Assembly (NCBI RefSeq): GCF_030580865.1
Contig: NZ_JAUQSY010000017.1
Span: 1 to 64,000 of the forward strand
DNA length: 64,000 bases
Source: Hymenobacter aranciens
GTDB taxonomy: Bacteria; Bacteroidota; Bacteroidia; Cytophagales; Hymenobacteraceae
Direction of reading: 5' to 3'
The position numbers were made by a program, and so were the translations under genes. Shown piece by piece: positions 41,361 to 49,658 of the stretch (position 1 is its first letter; every line of letters begins with the position of its first letter). Below the pieces are notes generated by a model. That model had not been told where the DNA came from, did not search any database, and worked only from the letters and a program-made list of their open reading frames with translations.

Positions 41361-44300
41361 CTAGCGCCGGGCCTGGGTGCCGGCCGGGGCCTCGCCCAGC
41401 AGGCGGGCCATTTGCTGCTGCAGGGTTTGCAGGGCGGCGTGGTCGGTGGCGGCGTCGGCGCGCAGGGCGTCGTTGTCGGCCTTCAATTCCCGGATGGCCT
41501 CCAGCAGCACCGGCGTCAGCTGGGCGTAGTTCACGGCCTTGTAGCCCTCGGCGTCGGTGCTCACCAGCTCGGGGTACAGCGCCTCCACCTCCTGGGCAAT
41601 GAGGCCGATTTGCGCGCGGCCGGCCTCGCCGCCGCGGGCCACGCCCAGGGCATTCCAGCGGTAGCGGGCGCCGTGCAGCTGTAGCAGCTGCGCCAGCGTA
41701 GGGCCCAGCGGGCGAATGTCCTGCTTGAGGCGGCGGTCGGAGGGCGACACGTTGGCCCCGCGAATCATGCCGTTCACGTCGAGCTTGTAGGCCGGCGTGG
41801 TGGTGCCGATGCCCACGTTGCCCGAGGTGGCTTGCACGAAGAGGCGGCCGCCCGCCACGTTGCTCTCGCTCAGGTTGAGCCCGCCGCCGGCCAGGCTGAA
41901 GTTATACTTGTCGGTACCGTAGTTGTCGTACAAGCCCAGCAGGGCGCCGTTGGCGCTGCCATCGGCCAGAATAGTGAGCGGGTGGCCGGGGCTGCTAGTA
42001 CCCACGCCCACGCGGCCGTTCGTCGTGACGACGAGGGACGGCACGGCGGTAGTGGTCGTCGTGGTATATTCCAGGCGAAAGTACAGGTCTAGGCCCGTGC
42101 TTTGCGGGCCGCTGCCGAAATCATAAGTAGAGTAGCCCCCAGCATAGGTGTCGTCCATCTGCCGCAGCAGGTTGGTGTCGTTGGAGGGGCCCTGGTAGAA
42201 AAACTCGAAGAAATGCTGGCCGGCCGGCAGGGCTACGGGCGTGTTAATGGTGAAGGTGTTGAGGCCGGGCCCCACCGAGACGCTTTGCGTATACACCAGC
42301 GTCGAGCCATTGAAAATGCGCAGCTGCGAGGGATAAGCTGTGGTGTTGCCGGTCTGCACGGTAAGACGCGTCAGCGCGCCGGCAGTTGGCAAGGTGAACG
42401 TCTGGCCGGTATAGACATAAGTGGCCAGATATCTCGTCGCGTAACGGTTGTCGATGGCATTGGTTTGCGTCACCGACGCTGTGTTGGTACCCTGTACCAG
42501 CACATCGCCGGCCACGGAGAGTCGCGCACTGGGCGTCGTGGTGCCCAGCCCCAGCCGGCCGGCAATGGCCCCGTCACCGCCGATGCGGAAGCTGGCAGCC
42601 TGGTCCGTCGCGCTCTGGTTCTGCACGAAGGTCGAGGCGGAGGGTAGCGCCTGCGTCGCGCTGAGGGTACCGTTGTTGTCGGCCACCACTACGCGGGTGC
42701 CGCTGCCGCCCAGCGCGGGCAAGATAACCGCCCCGTCGGCCTTCAGTTGCAGGGCGTCCAGCAGGGCACCGCTGTTGGTGGTGCGTAGCGTCAGGGCCAG
42801 GTTGGTGCTGCTGCCGGGGTTGGGCACGCGGGCCTGCACGTAGGCCGTACCGCTGGTACCGCTGAAGGGCGCCAGAAACAGGCTGCCGGGCAGGTACACG
42901 TTCTGGCTGCCGCCGTTGTTGGGGTTGGCCACGAGGTAGCTGTCGCCGCTGCCGGCCACGTCGAGCCGGCCGCGGGGGCTGCTGGTGCCCACGCCCACGC
43001 TGCCGCCGTTGCTGATGCTCAGGGCGGGGGCGCCCGTGCTGGTGGCCCCGGCAAACAGGTGCAGGTAGCCGCCGCTCACGCCCAGGCCGTAGAAGTCGGT
43101 GCCGGCGGCGCCGTTGTACACGGCCAGCTTCTTGGTGGCCGCGTCGGTGGCCGAGCTGCCGTAGCCGGGGCCCAGGTCGAGGCGGTAGTTGGGCGCGGTA
43201 GTACCGATGCCCAGGTTGCCGCCCACGGCGCCGGTGCCGCTGATGCGGAAGTTAGCCGTTTGGTCGGTGGCGCTTTGGTTGAGCACAAAGCTGCCGCTGC
43301 CGTCGCTGCTGCTGAGGGTGCCGTTGGCGCTGGCGCTCACCACGCCCGGGCCCAGGGTACGCACGCGCACGTTGCCGTTCACGTCGAGCTTTTGGGTGGG
43401 TGCCCCGCTGGCCGCCGTGGTGCCAATGCCCACGTTGCCATCGCCCTGGATGCGCAGCAGCTCGGTGCCGTCGCCGTTCTTGCCCCCGGCATAAAACACG
43501 TGCTGGGCAGTGGCCGCCTGCACGTGGTAGTTGAGCTGCCCGCCGCTGATGCCGAAGCCGTAGTGCGCCGCCGTGCTGCCGCCGTCGAAGAGGGTAATCT
43601 TGGCCTCGACGCTGCCGGGCGTGATGCTCAGGCGCGTGTTGGGCGCGGTGGTGCCGATGCCCACGTTGCCGGTGCTGCCGCCGGTGTTGAGCAGCAGCGG
43701 GCCGCTGCCCTTGCTGTCGAGGGTCAGCGGGTCGTTGGGGTTGCTGCCGCTGGCGCGCAGGCCGTAGTAGCCCAGGCTCACGCCCGAGGCCAGGTTCTGC
43801 GAGGTCACTTTCACGATGTCGGTGCTGGCGGTGTTGTCGGTGCTCACCACGCTCAGGCGCTGGCCGGGGGTGGCCGTGCCCACGCCCAGGTTGCCGCCGG
43901 TCAGGCCCAGGGCGTAGCCCGCCTGCGCCAGGGTGGTGGCCCCGCTGAGGGTGCCGCCGAGCTGCACATCCTGGCCGGTGCGGGTGAGGCCGTTGCTGGC
44001 CGTGGTGGCGTCGGCCGCACCCACGGTGGTGGTGCTGCCCAGGTTGCCGCTGGCGTCGGTGGTGACGAGGCCGGCCGTGGTGAGGCCGCGCAGGCGGGTG
44101 CTGCCGTTCACGTCGAGCAGGGCCGTGGGGGCGCCGCTGGCCGTGGTGGTGCCAATGCCCACCCGGCCGTTGCCCTGGATGCGCATGAGCTCGGTGCCGT
44201 TGCCGTTCTTGCCCTCGGCGTAAAAGACATGGTTGGACGCCGGCACGTCGACGTGGTAGTTGAGCTGCCCGGGGCTCACCCCGAAGCCAAAGTGATTGTA

Positions 44301-45665
44301 GGGGAAGCCCCCATCGTACAGCGTAATCTTGGCCTCGGTGATGCCGGGCGTGATGCTCAGGCGCGTGAGCGGGGTATCGCCGTAGTTGGTGAAGTCGCCG
44401 AGGCCCAGAAAGCCATTGTCGATGAAGCGGCCAAACTCGGTGATGTTGTCAGCCTGGTCGCTCTTGCCGAAGCGGATGCCCGCGTTGCTGGTGCCACCGC
44501 CCTTCTGGTTCAGCAGCCAGGTTTCGCCGTTGCCGCCGCTGCGGTTCCACTGCAGGTGCGCGCCCTGGGTGTTGATGGAGGCGTTGCCAGTGGCCAGCAG
44601 CGAGCCCGCCCGGCCCAGGCCGGTCAGGCGGAACTCGCCCGGCTGGTCGGTGGCGCCCTGGTTGAGCACGAAGCTGCCGCTGGTGCTGCTGCTGCTCAGG
44701 TTGCCCTGGGCATCGGTGGTCACCACGCCGGCCGTGGGCAGGCCGCGCAGGCGGGTGCTGCCGGCCACGTCGAGGGTGGCCGTGGGCGCGTTGGTACCCA
44801 GGCCCACCCCGCCGCTGCTGCTGGCGTACAGCGCCGTGCCGGTGGGCGTGGTGTAGTACACCGCGAACTTCAAATCCCAGCTATTGACGCTGTTCGCGCC
44901 CAGGTAGGCCGTGCCGCCGGAGTAGCCGCCGCTCTCAGCGATGGCAAACCCCCCCGAGCTGCCGGTCTGAAACGAATAGGTGCCCGCTGCGCCCACCGTC
45001 ACGGGCGTGGTCAGCACCACGCTCGTCAGGCCCTGGTTGGGGGTGTAGCTCACGGCCTGCGTCGCCAGCACGGAGCCGCTCGGCGTGCCGCTAAACAGCC
45101 GAAAGGTGCCGCTGCCCGCTCCATACACATCCACCCGCCGCACGGTGGCTCCGGCCGGCAGCTGAAAGCTCTGGCCCAAGCCCCCGGGCGCGACCGTACC
45201 GGTGGTGTTGTCGGTAGTCAGCTGCGCAATTTGCTGCGATACCGTCGCCCCATTCACCTCCAGGCTGTTGCCATTGAGGCCGAGGGTGGTATTCTGGCTG
45301 AGGGCGCCGCCCAGGGCAATGTTCTGGCCGGTTTTGGTGAGGCCGTTGCCGGCCGTGACGGCCGCGCCCGCCGCCGTGGCCAGCTGCTGCCAGCTCGGCG
45401 CGGCCGGCGTGCCGGCGTTGTAGTAAAAGCCGGCCGGGGCGTTGGTTTGAAACACAATGAGGCCGGTAGCCGGGCTGGCAATGGCACTAGCCGCCGCCAC
45501 GCGGGGCAGCAGGGCGCCCTTGCTGCTGCTCACAATGTCGAGGGCGGCCGAGGCATCGGGGGCAGTGGTGCCGATGCCTACGCCGGGCGTTTGGGCGCGG
45601 GCGGCCAGGGGCAGGGCCAGCAGCAGCGCCGGCAGCAGCCGGCGCAGGGAGTAACGAAGTTGCAT
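41361..45665 (-). CDS. S74-domain fibre protein, paralogue A
   Basis: A 1434-residue secreted fibre. Signal MQLRYSLRRLLPALLLALPL, cleaved after ARAQ, then the shared GVGIGTTAPDASAALDIVSS. A long chain of 30-90-residue cassettes follows (STRLRGLPTAGVVTTDAQG, GNVGIGTTAPNTRLSIT, NYHVQAATAQHVFYA), interrupted by two copies of a roughly 130-residue beta-sandwich module (DNA about 44820-45215 and 42010-42480). The C-terminus is a peptidase S74 chaperone with SDRRLKQDIRPLG, IGLIAQEVEALYPELV and a coiled coil. The ATG at 45665 keeps the leader with its -7 box; the ATG at 45728 lies inside the operator palindrome and is rejected. Confidence 0.85.
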   Translation of the reverse strand: MQLRYSLRRLLPALLLALPLAARAQTPGVGIGTTAPDASAALDIVSSSKGALLPRVAAASAIASPATGLIVFQTNAPAGFYYNAGTPAAPSWQQLATAAGAAVTAGNGLTKTGQNIALGGALSQNTTLGLNGNSLEVNGATVSQQIAQLTTDNTTGTVAPGGLGQSFQLPAGATVRRVDVYGAGSGTFRLFSGTPSGSVLATQAVSYTPNQGLTSVVLTTPVTVGAAGTYSFQTGSSGGFAIAESGGYSGGTAYLGANSVNSWDLKFAVYYTTPTGTALYASSSGGVGLGTNAPTATLDVAGSTRLRGLPTAGVVTTDAQGNLSSSSTSGSFVLNQGATDQPGEFRLTGLGRAGSLLATGNASINTQGAHLQWNRSGGNGETWLLNQKGGGTSNAGIRFGKSDQADNITEFGRFIDNGFLGLGDFTNYGDTPLTRLSITPGITEAKITLYDGGFPYNHFGFGVSPGQLNYHVDVPASNHVFYAEGKNGNGTELMRIQGNGRVGIGTTTASGAPTALLDVNGSTRLRGLTTAGLVTTDASGNLGSTTTVGAADATTASNGLTRTGQDVQLGGTLSGATTLAQAGYALGLTGGNLGVGTATPGQRLSVVSTDNTASTDIVKVTSQNLASGVSLGYYGLRASGSNPNDPLTLDSKGSGPLLLNTGGSTGNVGIGTTAPNTRLSITPGSVEAKITLFDGGSTAAHYGFGISGGQLNYHVQAATAQHVFYAGGKNGDGTELLRIQGDGNVGIGTTAASGAPTQKLDVNGNVRVRTLGPGVVSASANGTLSSSDGSGSFVLNQSATDQTANFRISGTGAVGGNLGIGTTAPNYRLDLGPGYGSSATDAATKKLAVYNGAAGTDFYGLGVSGGYLHLFAGATSTGAPALSISNGGSVGVGTSSPRGRLDVAGSGDSYLVANPNNGGSQNVYLPGSLFLAPFSGTSGTAYVQARVPNPGSSTNLALTLRTTNSGALLDALQLKADGAVILPALGGSGTRVVVADNNGTLSATQALPSASTFVQNQSATDQAASFRIGGDGAIAGRLGLGTTTPSARLSVAGDVLVQGTNTASVTQTNAIDNRYATRYLATYVYTGQTFTLPTAGALTRLTVQTGNTTAYPSQLRIFNGSTLVYTQSVSVGPGLNTFTINTPVALPAGQHFFEFFYQGPSNDTNLLRQMDDTYAGGYSTYDFGSGPQSTGLDLYFRLEYTTTTTTAVPSLVVTTNGRVGVGTSSPGHPLTILADGSANGALLGLYDNYGTDKYNFSLAGGGLNLSESNVAGGRLFVQATSGNVGIGTTTPAYKLDVNGMIRGANVSPSDRRLKQDIRPLGPTLAQLLQLHGARYRWNALGVARGGEAGRAQIGLIAQEVEALYPELVSTDAEGYKAVNYAQLTPVLLEAIRELKADNDALRADAATDHAALQTLQQQMARLLGEAPAGTQARR

Positions 45666-45697
45666 AAGCAGCAGGGGATGGGGAGTAGTTGCGGCCC

Positions 45698-45743
45698 CAA
45701 AGTTCCCCGGCCCGGCTATGCCGCGCATCGCATATGTATGCGA
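45698..45743 (-). promoter_or_regulatory. Fibre-regulon promoter of paralogue A
   Basis: Palindrome TCGCATATGTATGCGA at 45728-45743 with seven-base arms around two bases, the most symmetrical copy of the group. Minus-strand -7 box GAACTTTG at 45705-45698; gap 22 bases; 33 bases from box to ATG. Confidence 0.75.
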
Positions 45744-45767
45744 TACGCTACCATGCGCTTCCGCAGG

Positions 45768-48700
45768 CTAGCGCCGGGCCTGGGCCGGGGCCGGGGCCTC
45801 GCCCAGCAGGCGGGCCATTTGCTCTTTCAGGGTTTGTAGGTCGGCATGGTCGGCCGCGGCCTGGGTGGCGGCGGCTTGTAGGCGGGCGTTGTCGGCTTGC
45901 AGGGCTGCCACCTGCCGGGCCAGCTCCTGGGTGGCGCTCACGTTGAGGGTGGTGAGGGCGTCGTAGTCCACGCTCAGGAAGTCATCGACGTACTTGCCGT
46001 ACACAAACAGCCCGTCGGCGTGCGCCTCGGTGCTGGCAAAGCGCACGGTGTGGGCGTCGAGCACGGTGGCGGCCACGCGCAACTCCTGGTTGGCGGGGGT
46101 GTAGAGGCGCAGCGTGCCGCCGGCGGTGGGCAGCTCGTGGGGCTTGCTGGTGGTGAGCGTGATGTGCCCGTCGGCGAAGCGCACGCGGGCGGCGCGCTCG
46201 TAGACGTTGGGAATGGCCTGGCGGCTCTGGCTGACGGCGGCCGGCAGCAGCTGCTGCACTTCCTGGGCAATGACTTTCTTGACGACCTTGTCGGTGTTGG
46301 CGTGCTGGTCGATGTAGGTGTAGTCGGTGATGCGCACCCGGTTGAGCAGGGCCAGGTCGGCGGCGCGGTCGGAGAGGCCGATGACGCGCTTGATGCGGCG
46401 GTCGCTGGTCACGTTCAGGGCCCCGGCCACGATGTAGTCGTTGACAAACACCTGCCCGCCGGTGAAGTAGGCCGCCACGGCGCGGGCGGCGGTGCTGGCG
46501 TCGGTGCCCAGGGCGGTGCCGCTGCCCTGGAAGAAGTAGACTTTCGTCCCGCTGGCGGCCACCGAGGCGTTGCCGCTCACGTGCAGCGGGGCCACGGGGC
46601 TGCTCACGCCGATGCCCACGCGCCCGCTCACGGTGGCCGAGCCGGCCACGTCGAGGGTTTGGGCCGGGCTGCTGGTGCCGATGCCCACCCGGCCGTTGCC
46701 CTGAATGCGCATGAGCTCCACGCTGCCGGTGCTGGCGTTGCGGCCCTTGGCCCAGAAGACGTGCTGGTCGCTGGTGCTCAGCACGTGGTAGTTGAGCTGC
46801 CCGCCGCTCACCCCGAAGCCGTAGTGGTCGGTGCCGCCGCTCTCAAAGAGGGTAATCTTGGCTTCGGTGCTGGCGGGCGAGATGCTCAGGCGGCTGCCGG
46901 GGCTGCTGGTGCCGATGCCCAGGTTGGCGCTCACGGCGGCGCTGCCGCTCACGTCAAGCTTCTGGGCGGGGCTGCTGGTGCCGATGCCCACGTTGCCGTT
47001 GCCACCGCCCGTGCCCAGCAGGATGTCGCCCGTGCCCTTGGCGTCGAGCGTGAGCCGGTCGTTGGCGTTGCTGCCGCTGGCGCGCAGGCCGAAGTAGCCC
47101 AGGCTCACGCCCGAGGCGCCGTTGAGCGAGGTCACCTTCACGATGTCGGTGCTGGCCGTGTTGTCGGCGCTGGTGATGCTCAGGCGCTGGGCGGGGGCGG
47201 CGGTGCTGCCCAGGGCCAGGCTGCCGCCCAGCGCCCCGCTGCCCGTGAGGCGGAAGCTGCCGCTCTGGTCGGCGGCGGTTTGGTTCTGGATGAAGCTGTC
47301 GCCGCCATCGCTGCTGCTGAGGTTGCCGCTGGCGTCGGTGGTGACGAGGCCGGCCGTGGTGAGGCCGCGCAGGCGGGTGCTGCCGTCCACGTCGAGCTGG
47401 GCTGTGGGGCTGCTGGTGCCCACGCCCACGTTGCTGCTGGTGCCCGCATACAGCACCGGCAACGTAGGCGTGGTATAGTACACCGTGAAGCGCAAGTCAT
47501 TTAACGCCAAGGCTGTGGCACCAGCATACGCCGTGCCCCCCGCGTACACATTGTTGCCCGACATGATAAACGGCATGCTGCTGCCCAGGCTAAACGAATA
47601 GCTGCCCGCCGCGCCCACCACCACGGGCGTAGCCAGCACCAGGCTGCTCACGGCCGGGTAGGCCGCGTAGGTGGCCGCCTGCGTGGCCAGCACCGCGCCG
47701 CCCGTCCCGTCTCCCTGGTACAGCGTGAGCGTGCCGCTGCCGCTCGGCGGAAGTGAAAACTGCGCTACGTATACATCGACCTGCGTAATTCGGGCCCCGG
47801 CGGGCAGCGTGAAGCTCTGGCCTACACCAGTAGACTGGTTGGCATTCATTCTGCCGTTGCCCACGGGCTGGCTGATTTGCAACGTGGCCGAATTGCCGAG
47901 CACGCTCAGGCTGCTGCTGCCTAGTGTTACGGTAGTGTTCTGGGTGAGGGTGCCGCCCAGGGCCACGTCCTGGCCGGTGCGGGTGAGGCCGTTGCTGGCC
48001 GTGGTGGCGTCGGCCGCGCCCACGCTGCTACTGCTGCTGAGGGTGCCGTTGGCGTCGGTGGTCACCACGCCGGCCGTGGGCAGGCTTTTCACCTGCACGG
48101 TGCCGCCGCTGCGCCCGATGGTGACCGCGCCGCTACCGCTGCCCGTGCCGATGAAGGTCGCGCTGTTGTTGTCCTCGCCGATGGAGGTGGCACCGTCGAT
48201 GCTGGTGCCGCCACCGCTGCCGCCAATGCGCACAAAGCCGCCGTTGCCGATGGTGGTCGTGTTGCCCGGGCTGCCAATGCTGGTGCCGCCAGCGTTATCG
48301 CCGATACGGGTGAAGCCGGAGCTGCCGATGGTGGTCGTGCTGCCAAAGCCACCGATGGTGGTGGTGCCGTTGCCAGTGTTGATGTTCGTCGGGCCGCTCA
48401 CGGTGAGCCCGCTGCCCACCGTGCCGCTGCCGGCGATGTTAAAGCTGGCCCCGGCCTGCGCGGTGGTCGTGTTCTGAATAAAGCTGCTGCCGAAGGCCGC
48501 CGTGGCCGAGCTGCTGCTCAGGTTGCCCTGGGCGTCGGTGGTCACCACGCCGGCCGTGGGCAGGCCGCGCAGGCGGGTGCTGCCGGCCACGTCGAGGGCC
48601 GCCGTGGGGCTGCTCGTGTTGATGCCAACCGTGCTCGGTGCGGCGTAAAACGTGGCATCGCTGGGCCCGTCGTAGTACACTGCAAACTTTAAATCGTAGT

Positions 48701-49556
48701 TGGCATAGGAACTGCCAGCGTTACTGTACGCCTGCCCACCAGCATAAGTGTTAGTGCTGGAGAAGGCCACGTAGTCGGCGTTGCCCGCCCGAAACGAATA
48801 CACTCCGGGCGCTGTCACAGTTACCGGGGTTGCCAGCGCCACCGTGGTCAGGCCGTAGTCCGATGTGTACGTTACCGTTTGCGATGACAAGGCCGTCCCG
48901 CCCGGCAGCCCCTTAAACACTTCAAAGGTGCCCGTGCCGCCATTAGCGTACACGTCAATCTGGCGAATGACGGTGCCCACGGCCAGCATAAAGGTTTGCG
49001 TATTGAGCCGAAAGAACGCGCCGTTGGAAGCACTTTGACCAGTCTGATAGAGCGACGTACCGGTGTTGTCCACGCGCAAGGTTTGGGCTACTGTAAGGCG
49101 GGCCGTGGGACTGCTCGTGCCCACGCCCAGGTTGCCCGTGCCGGTCAGCAGCAGGTTGTTAGTACCTTGGTCGATGGTCGTGTTCTGGGCCAGCGTCCCA
49201 CCGAGGGCAATATTTTGGCCGGTTTTGCTCAAGCCGTTGCTGGCCGTGATGGCCGCGCCTGCCGCCGTCGCAATCTGCTGCCAGCTGGGGGCCGTGGGCG
49301 TGCCGACATTGTAGTAAAAGCCGGCCGGGGCGTTGGTTTGAAACACAATGAGGCCGGTAGCTGGGCTGGCAATGGCACTAGCCGCCGCCACGCGGGGCAG
49401 CAGCGCGCCCTTGCTGCTGCTCACAATGTCGAGCGCGGCCGAGGCATCGGGCGCGGTGGTGCCGATGCCCACGCCGGGCGTTTGGGCGCGGGCCACCAGG
49501 GGCAGGGCCAGCAGCAGCGCGGGCAGCAGCCGGCGCAAAGGGTAAGGGAGTTGCAT
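45768..49556 (-). CDS. S74-domain fibre protein, paralogue B
   Basis: A 1262-residue secreted fibre with the same signal and mature start as paralogue A (MQLPYPLRRLLPALLLALPL). Visible parts in order: beta-sandwich module 1 (DNA about 48640-49080), a beta-helix stretch with TTTIG/TSIG steps (about 48050-48400), module 2 (about 47430-47890), cassettes such as IVKVTSLNGASGVSLGYFG, and a C-terminal S74 domain with SDRRIKRVIGL, VIAQEVQQLLP and a long insert (HITLTTSKPHELPTAGG) before the terminal coiled coil. The C-terminal 450 residues are nearly the same as in paralogue C. Probably cotranscribed or separately driven by its own operator-bearing promoter. Confidence 0.85.
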   Translation of the reverse strand: MQLPYPLRRLLPALLLALPLVARAQTPGVGIGTTAPDASAALDIVSSSKGALLPRVAAASAIASPATGLIVFQTNAPAGFYYNVGTPTAPSWQQIATAAGAAITASNGLSKTGQNIALGGTLAQNTTIDQGTNNLLLTGTGNLGVGTSSPTARLTVAQTLRVDNTGTSLYQTGQSASNGAFFRLNTQTFMLAVGTVIRQIDVYANGGTGTFEVFKGLPGGTALSSQTVTYTSDYGLTTVALATPVTVTAPGVYSFRAGNADYVAFSSTNTYAGGQAYSNAGSSYANYDLKFAVYYDGPSDATFYAAPSTVGINTSSPTAALDVAGSTRLRGLPTAGVVTTDAQGNLSSSSATAAFGSSFIQNTTTAQAGASFNIAGSGTVGSGLTVSGPTNINTGNGTTTIGGFGSTTTIGSSGFTRIGDNAGGTSIGSPGNTTTIGNGGFVRIGGSGGGTSIDGATSIGEDNNSATFIGTGSGSGAVTIGRSGGTVQVKSLPTAGVVTTDANGTLSSSSSVGAADATTASNGLTRTGQDVALGGTLTQNTTVTLGSSSLSVLGNSATLQISQPVGNGRMNANQSTGVGQSFTLPAGARITQVDVYVAQFSLPPSGSGTLTLYQGDGTGGAVLATQAATYAAYPAVSSLVLATPVVVGAAGSYSFSLGSSMPFIMSGNNVYAGGTAYAGATALALNDLRFTVYYTTPTLPVLYAGTSSNVGVGTSSPTAQLDVDGSTRLRGLTTAGLVTTDASGNLSSSDGGDSFIQNQTAADQSGSFRLTGSGALGGSLALGSTAAPAQRLSITSADNTASTDIVKVTSLNGASGVSLGYFGLRASGSNANDRLTLDAKGTGDILLGTGGGNGNVGIGTSSPAQKLDVSGSAAVSANLGIGTSSPGSRLSISPASTEAKITLFESGGTDHYGFGVSGGQLNYHVLSTSDQHVFWAKGRNASTGSVELMRIQGNGRVGIGTSSPAQTLDVAGSATVSGRVGIGVSSPVAPLHVSGNASVAASGTKVYFFQGSGTALGTDASTAARAVAAYFTGGQVFVNDYIVAGALNVTSDRRIKRVIGLSDRAADLALLNRVRITDYTYIDQHANTDKVVKKVIAQEVQQLLPAAVSQSRQAIPNVYERAARVRFADGHITLTTSKPHELPTAGGTLRLYTPANQELRVAATVLDAHTVRFASTEAHADGLFVYGKYVDDFLSVDYDALTTLNVSATQELARQVAALQADNARLQAAATQAAADHADLQTLKEQMARLLGEAPAPAQARR

Positions 49557-49588
49557 AAGCAGCGGAATAAGGGGAGGTATTGCGGCCC

Positions 49589-49634
49589 CAAAGTTCCCCG
49601 CCCCGGCCATGCCGCGCATCGCATAGGTATGCTA
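49589..49634 (-). promoter_or_regulatory. Fibre-regulon promoter of paralogue B
   Basis: Palindrome TCGCATAGGTATGCTA at 49619-49634, minus-strand -7 box GAACTTTG at 49596-49589, gap 22 bases. The stretch from palindrome to ATG is almost identical to that of paralogue C. Confidence 0.75.
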
Positions 49635-49658
49635 TTTATTGCCGGCCGCCCAGTTGGC